Assembly (NCBI GenBank): GCA_030430535.1
Contig: JAUIKY010000001.1
Span: 62,001 to 126,000 of the forward strand
Source of the DNA: Bacteroidia bacterium
GTDB lineage: Bacteria; Bacteroidota; Bacteroidia; Flavobacteriales; Flavobacteriaceae
DNA: 64,000 nt
Direction of reading: 5' to 3'
The first letter of the stretch is position 1. The number at the start of each line of letters is the position of its first letter. The notes below the pieces were generated by a model that made no database searches, was not told where the DNA came from, and saw only the letters and a list, made by a program, of their open reading frames with translations. Below, piece after piece: positions 60,666-64,000 of this stretch. The position numbers and the translations under genes were made by a program.

Positions 60666-63120
60666 GCTATTTTTTTATTTATTCATATTCACTTTAGGAA
60701 TCCACACGGTTTCCGCACAGTTATCTAAAGATTTAAAACTTTGGTACGACGAGCCGGCCGAAATTTGGAATGAAGCCCTGCCATTAGGTAACGGTCGATT
60801 GGGAGCCATGGTTTTCGGAGACCCGGCGATAGAACGATTACAGCTCAACGAAGAAACTATTTGGGCGGGTTCGCCAAACAGTAACGCACACGAAAAAGCT
60901 TTGGTGGCGCTCCCTAAAGTGCGCCAATTAATTTTTGATGGAAAATACGCCGAAGCACAGGCCTTGGCCACTTCCGATATTCGTTCGCAAACCAACAACG
61001 GGATGCCCTACCAAACCTTTGGCAGTGTGTTTATTTCCTTCCCGGGGCATCAAGATTATACCAATTATTATCGCGATTTAAATATTGAAAATGCCACAGC
61101 CAAAGTAAAATACACCGTTGATGGTGTTACGTTTACACGCGAAATTTTAACGGCTTTTGAGGATGACGTGGTTGTGGTTAGATTGAGTGCCGATAAACCC
61201 GGACAGATTACCTTCAATACCTTTATGAATAGTCCGTTTGATAAAACCTTAACCACCACCGAAGACAATCAAATTACCCTTTCGGGCGTTAGCAGCACTG
61301 TTGAAGGTCAAAAAGGACGTGTTAAGTTTCAGGGGCGTATGACTGCCAAAAACAAAGGCGGCAAAATGGCGGTTAGAAACGGTATTTTAAGTGTTGAAAA
61401 CGCAGATGAAGTCACGTTATATATTTCAATCGCCACCAATTTTGTAAACTACAAAGACATATCAGCAGATTATGTGGCTAAAAGCAAATCGATTTTAGAT
61501 AAAGCCATTAAGAACGATTTTGAAAGTATAAAAAAGGCGCATGTAAGTTATTATCAAAAATTCTTCAATCGCGTAACGCTGGATTTAGGAATTACAGAAG
61601 TTTCAAAAGAAACGACCGATAAGCGCATCAAAAAATTCGATAGACAATTCGACCCACATTTGGCGGCGGTGTATTTCCAATTTGGACGTTATTTATTGAT
61701 ATCTTGTTCGCAACCCGGCGGGCAACCCGCCAATTTACAGGGTATTTGGAATGATATGTTGTTTCCGCCATGGGAAAGCAAATACACGATGAATATTAAT
61801 GCTGAAATGAATTATTGGCCAGCGGAATTGACCAACTTAACCGAAATGCACGAGCCGTTTATTCAATTGGCACGCGAAGTGGCCGAAACAGGAAAAGAAA
61901 CGGCAAGAATTATGTATGATGCCGATGGTTGGGTATTGCATCACAATACCGATATTTGGCGAATTACGGGACCGATTGACATGGCAGCATCGGGCATGTG
62001 GCCAACAGGAGGCGCGTGGTTATGCCAAGATTTATGGGAGCGTTATTTGTACACCGGAAATAAAGATTATTTAAAAGAGATATTTCCCATTTTAAAAGGT
62101 GCGGCTGAGTTCTTTTTGGATTTTATGATTGAAGACCCCAATTCAGGGTATTTGGTGATTGTGCCTTCTAATTCTCCGGAGAATACCCATGCTGGCGAGG
62201 ACGGAAAATCCACTATTGCAGCTGGAACCACTATGGACAATCAGTTGGTTTTTGATTTGTTTACGAATATTATGAAGGCCACTGAAATTCTGGATGAAGA
62301 TAAAGATTTCACCAAAAAACTTCAGAATGCCTTAGATAATATGGCGCCTATGCAAATTGGTAAACACGGTCAGTTACAAGAGTGGCTCATCGATTGGGAC
62401 GACCCCAAAGATAATCACCGCCACATTTCGCATTTGTACGGTTTGTTTCCGAGCAATCAAATCTCACCGTTTAAATCTCCAGAATTGTTTCAGGCAGCTA
62501 AAACCTCTTTAATGTTTAGAGGTGACGAATCCACAGGCTGGTCTATGGGCTGGAAAGTAAATCTTTGGGCACGTTTATTGGATGGCGACCATGCCTACAA
62601 ACTGCTTCAGGATCAGTTGCATTTGGTTACTGCTGACCAGCGAAAGGGTGGAGGTACCTATCCAAACATGCTCGATGCACACCAACCATTTCAAATTGAT
62701 GGCAACTTTGGTTGCACGGCTGGCATCGCCGAAATGTTGATGCAAAGCCATGAAGATGCCATCCATTTATTGCCCGCTTTACCGAGCGTTTGGAGCGAGG
62801 GCGAAATTACGGGCTTAAAAGCACGCGGTGGTTATGAGTTGGATTTATCATGGAAAAAGAATAAAGTTTCAGTGTTGAAAATCACCTCGAAATTTGACGG
62901 TAATTGCCGTTTGCGTTCTGAAAATCCGTTGATATTTTCAAACGGAAAATCGTTGAAACGCGCCAAAGGAAAAAATCCGAATCCATTGTTTTTTGAAATT
63001 GAGGTAAAAAAGCCAATCGTTTCAGAACAAGCCGATATCGAAAAACTAAAATTACCGAAATACTATGAGTACGACGTGCCTATGAAGGCAGGTGAAACGT
63101 ACACATTTTACGGAAAATAA
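60649..63120 (+). CDS. GH95 alpha-L-fucosidase/alpha-L-galactosidase family protein, secreted
   Basis: 'LWYDEPAEIWNEALPLGNGRLGAMVFGDPAIERLQLNEETIWAGSP', 'YTMNINAEMNYWPAELTNLTEMHEP', 'PFQIDGNFGCTAGIAEMLMQSHEDAIHLLPALP' are canonical GH95. Start chosen at ATG 60649 (signal peptide MTKRTKLFFYLFIFTLGIHTVSAQ). Confidence 0.95.
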   Translation: MTKRTKLFFYLFIFTLGIHTVSAQLSKDLKLWYDEPAEIWNEALPLGNGRLGAMVFGDPAIERLQLNEETIWAGSPNSNAHEKALVALPKVRQLIFDGKYAEAQALATSDIRSQTNNGMPYQTFGSVFISFPGHQDYTNYYRDLNIENATAKVKYTVDGVTFTREILTAFEDDVVVVRLSADKPGQITFNTFMNSPFDKTLTTTEDNQITLSGVSSTVEGQKGRVKFQGRMTAKNKGGKMAVRNGILSVENADEVTLYISIATNFVNYKDISADYVAKSKSILDKAIKNDFESIKKAHVSYYQKFFNRVTLDLGITEVSKETTDKRIKKFDRQFDPHLAAVYFQFGRYLLISCSQPGGQPANLQGIWNDMLFPPWESKYTMNINAEMNYWPAELTNLTEMHEPFIQLAREVAETGKETARIMYDADGWVLHHNTDIWRITGPIDMAASGMWPTGGAWLCQDLWERYLYTGNKDYLKEIFPILKGAAEFFLDFMIEDPNSGYLVIVPSNSPENTHAGEDGKSTIAAGTTMDNQLVFDLFTNIMKATEILDEDKDFTKKLQNALDNMAPMQIGKHGQLQEWLIDWDDPKDNHRHISHLYGLFPSNQISPFKSPELFQAAKTSLMFRGDESTGWSMGWKVNLWARLLDGDHAYKLLQDQLHLVTADQRKGGGTYPNMLDAHQPFQIDGNFGCTAGIAEMLMQSHEDAIHLLPALPSVWSEGEITGLKARGGYELDLSWKKNKVSVLKITSKFDGNCRLRSENPLIFSNGKSLKRAKGKNPNPLFFEIEVKKPIVSEQADIEKLKLPKYYEYDVPMKAGETYTFYGK

Positions 63121-63135
63121 ATTTTTAAAAAAGCT

Positions 63136-64000
63136 ATGACGTTTAATTCTATTTATACCAAATTATCATTTTTAATTTTTACAATCGCTTTGGTGGGTTG
63201 TGGTTCAACTTCAACAAAAAATGACCACTCCGCACAAATTCTTAACGTTGAAGATTACAAGCATTACGTGGATTATTTCAACCGAATGGAAGACGAAAAC
63301 ATCGCTAAAGCCGTGCCAAATGATAGTGCTTGGAGTTGGATGAAGAAAAACATTCCGCTGTTTGAATGTCCACAGGATAATTTCGAGGAAATGTACTATT
63401 TCCGTTGGTGGAGTTTGCGTAAGCATATTACCGATACGCCGCAGGGTTACGCCATTACCGAGTTTTTGGTAGAGCGTTCGTATGCCGATAAATACAACCT
63501 GATTGCCTGTGCTTTGGGGCATCATATTTATGAATTCCGATGGGTGCACAATCCAGAATATATTGAGCAAAATGTGCACTTGTGGTATCGCGGAAACGAC
63601 GGTGGCCCCATGGAGCGTTTGCACAAATTCAGTAGCTGGACACCCGATGCCCTTTATAACCGGTATTTGGTAAATAAAGACGAAGATTATTTGCTGGATA
63701 TGTATCCCGATTTGGTTGAAGATTATGCTAAATGGGAAGAAGAACGCCAACGACCCGATGGATTGTTTTGGCAGCACGATGTTAAGGATGGGATGGAAGA
63801 ATCCTTAAGTGGTGGTCGTCACGTAAAAAATGCACGACCCACCATTAACAGTTATATGTTCGCCAATGCCGAAGCTTTATCAACAATGGCTGAAATGAAA
63901 GGTGATGCCGATAAAGCAGCCTATTTTGATGCCAAAGCCGATACGCTTAAAACCTTAGTAGAAACGAAATTATGGAATAAAGGTGATGCTTTTTTCGAAA
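63136..64000 (+). CDS. Lipoprotein, MGH1/GH63-like (alpha/alpha)6 glycosidase (3' truncated by window end)
   Basis: Open frame from ATG 63136 to window end, absent from the ORF track because it lacks a stop. 'LIFTIALVGCGSTST' lipobox; 'FECPQDNFEEMYYFRWWSLRKHITDTPQGYAITEFLVERSY', 'WQHDVKDGMEESLSGGRHVKNARPTINSYMFANAEALSTMAEMKGD'. Confidence 0.72.
   Translation, partial: MTFNSIYTKLSFLIFTIALVGCGSTSTKNDHSAQILNVEDYKHYVDYFNRMEDENIAKAVPNDSAWSWMKKNIPLFECPQDNFEEMYYFRWWSLRKHITDTPQGYAITEFLVERSYADKYNLIACALGHHIYEFRWVHNPEYIEQNVHLWYRGNDGGPMERLHKFSSWTPDALYNRYLVNKDEDYLLDMYPDLVEDYAKWEEERQRPDGLFWQHDVKDGMEESLSGGRHVKNARPTINSYMFANAEALSTMAEMKGDADKAAYFDAKADTLKTLVETKLWNKGDAFFE

Noticed and set aside
63211-63777. 188-aa minus-strand ORF from the track
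   Set aside because: Lies antisense to the open, coding-like frame starting at 63136 (lipoprotein with MGH1/GH63-like motifs) that runs off the window end; the antisense translation has no recognisable domain.

Overview
The window (low-GC DNA with flavobacterial features) is almost entirely one large carbohydrate-utilisation locus (PUL). It has one SusC/SusD pair followed by a perfect hairpin-T-tract terminator, and a dense set of CAZyme-like genes: GH141-like, GH31, GH78 x2, GH2 x2, GH106, GH127, GH140, GH28, GH95, two or three 5-bladed GH43-like propellers, three PL1-like pectate lyases, SASA and alpha/beta esterases, DUF5703, DUF3826 and DUF4955/DUF6298-like proteins. Catabolic and transport genes include fucI, a DapA/NanA-like aldolase, two SSS symporters, an MFS transporter, a PhyH dioxygenase, a xylose-isomerase-like TIM barrel and a partial Gfo/Idh/MocA oxidoreductase. 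The enzyme mix, with apiosidase-like, fucosidase-like, alpha-xylosidase, rhamnosidase, beta-L-arabinofuranosidase, GH95, GH28 and PL1 genes and no recognisable sulfatase, fits complex pectin best, possibly including rhamnogalacturonan-II (RG-II). The most notable items are: a beta-helix GH141-like enzyme fused to an L-rhamnose-mutarotase (RhaM) domain preceded by a possible degenerate second copy; a DUF5703 protein with GH95-like N- and C-terminal motifs that may be an unclassified glycosidase; an STN-like domain fused to an esterase; a signal-peptide-less import and processing block (GH31, PhyH, SSS, TIM barrel, MFS, GH78); a divergent NanA-like aldolase + SSS pair that could handle ulosonic acids such as Kdo/Dha; and a perfect 20-bp hairpin directly at a stop codon. 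Assignments come from reading the translations only; no database search was run.
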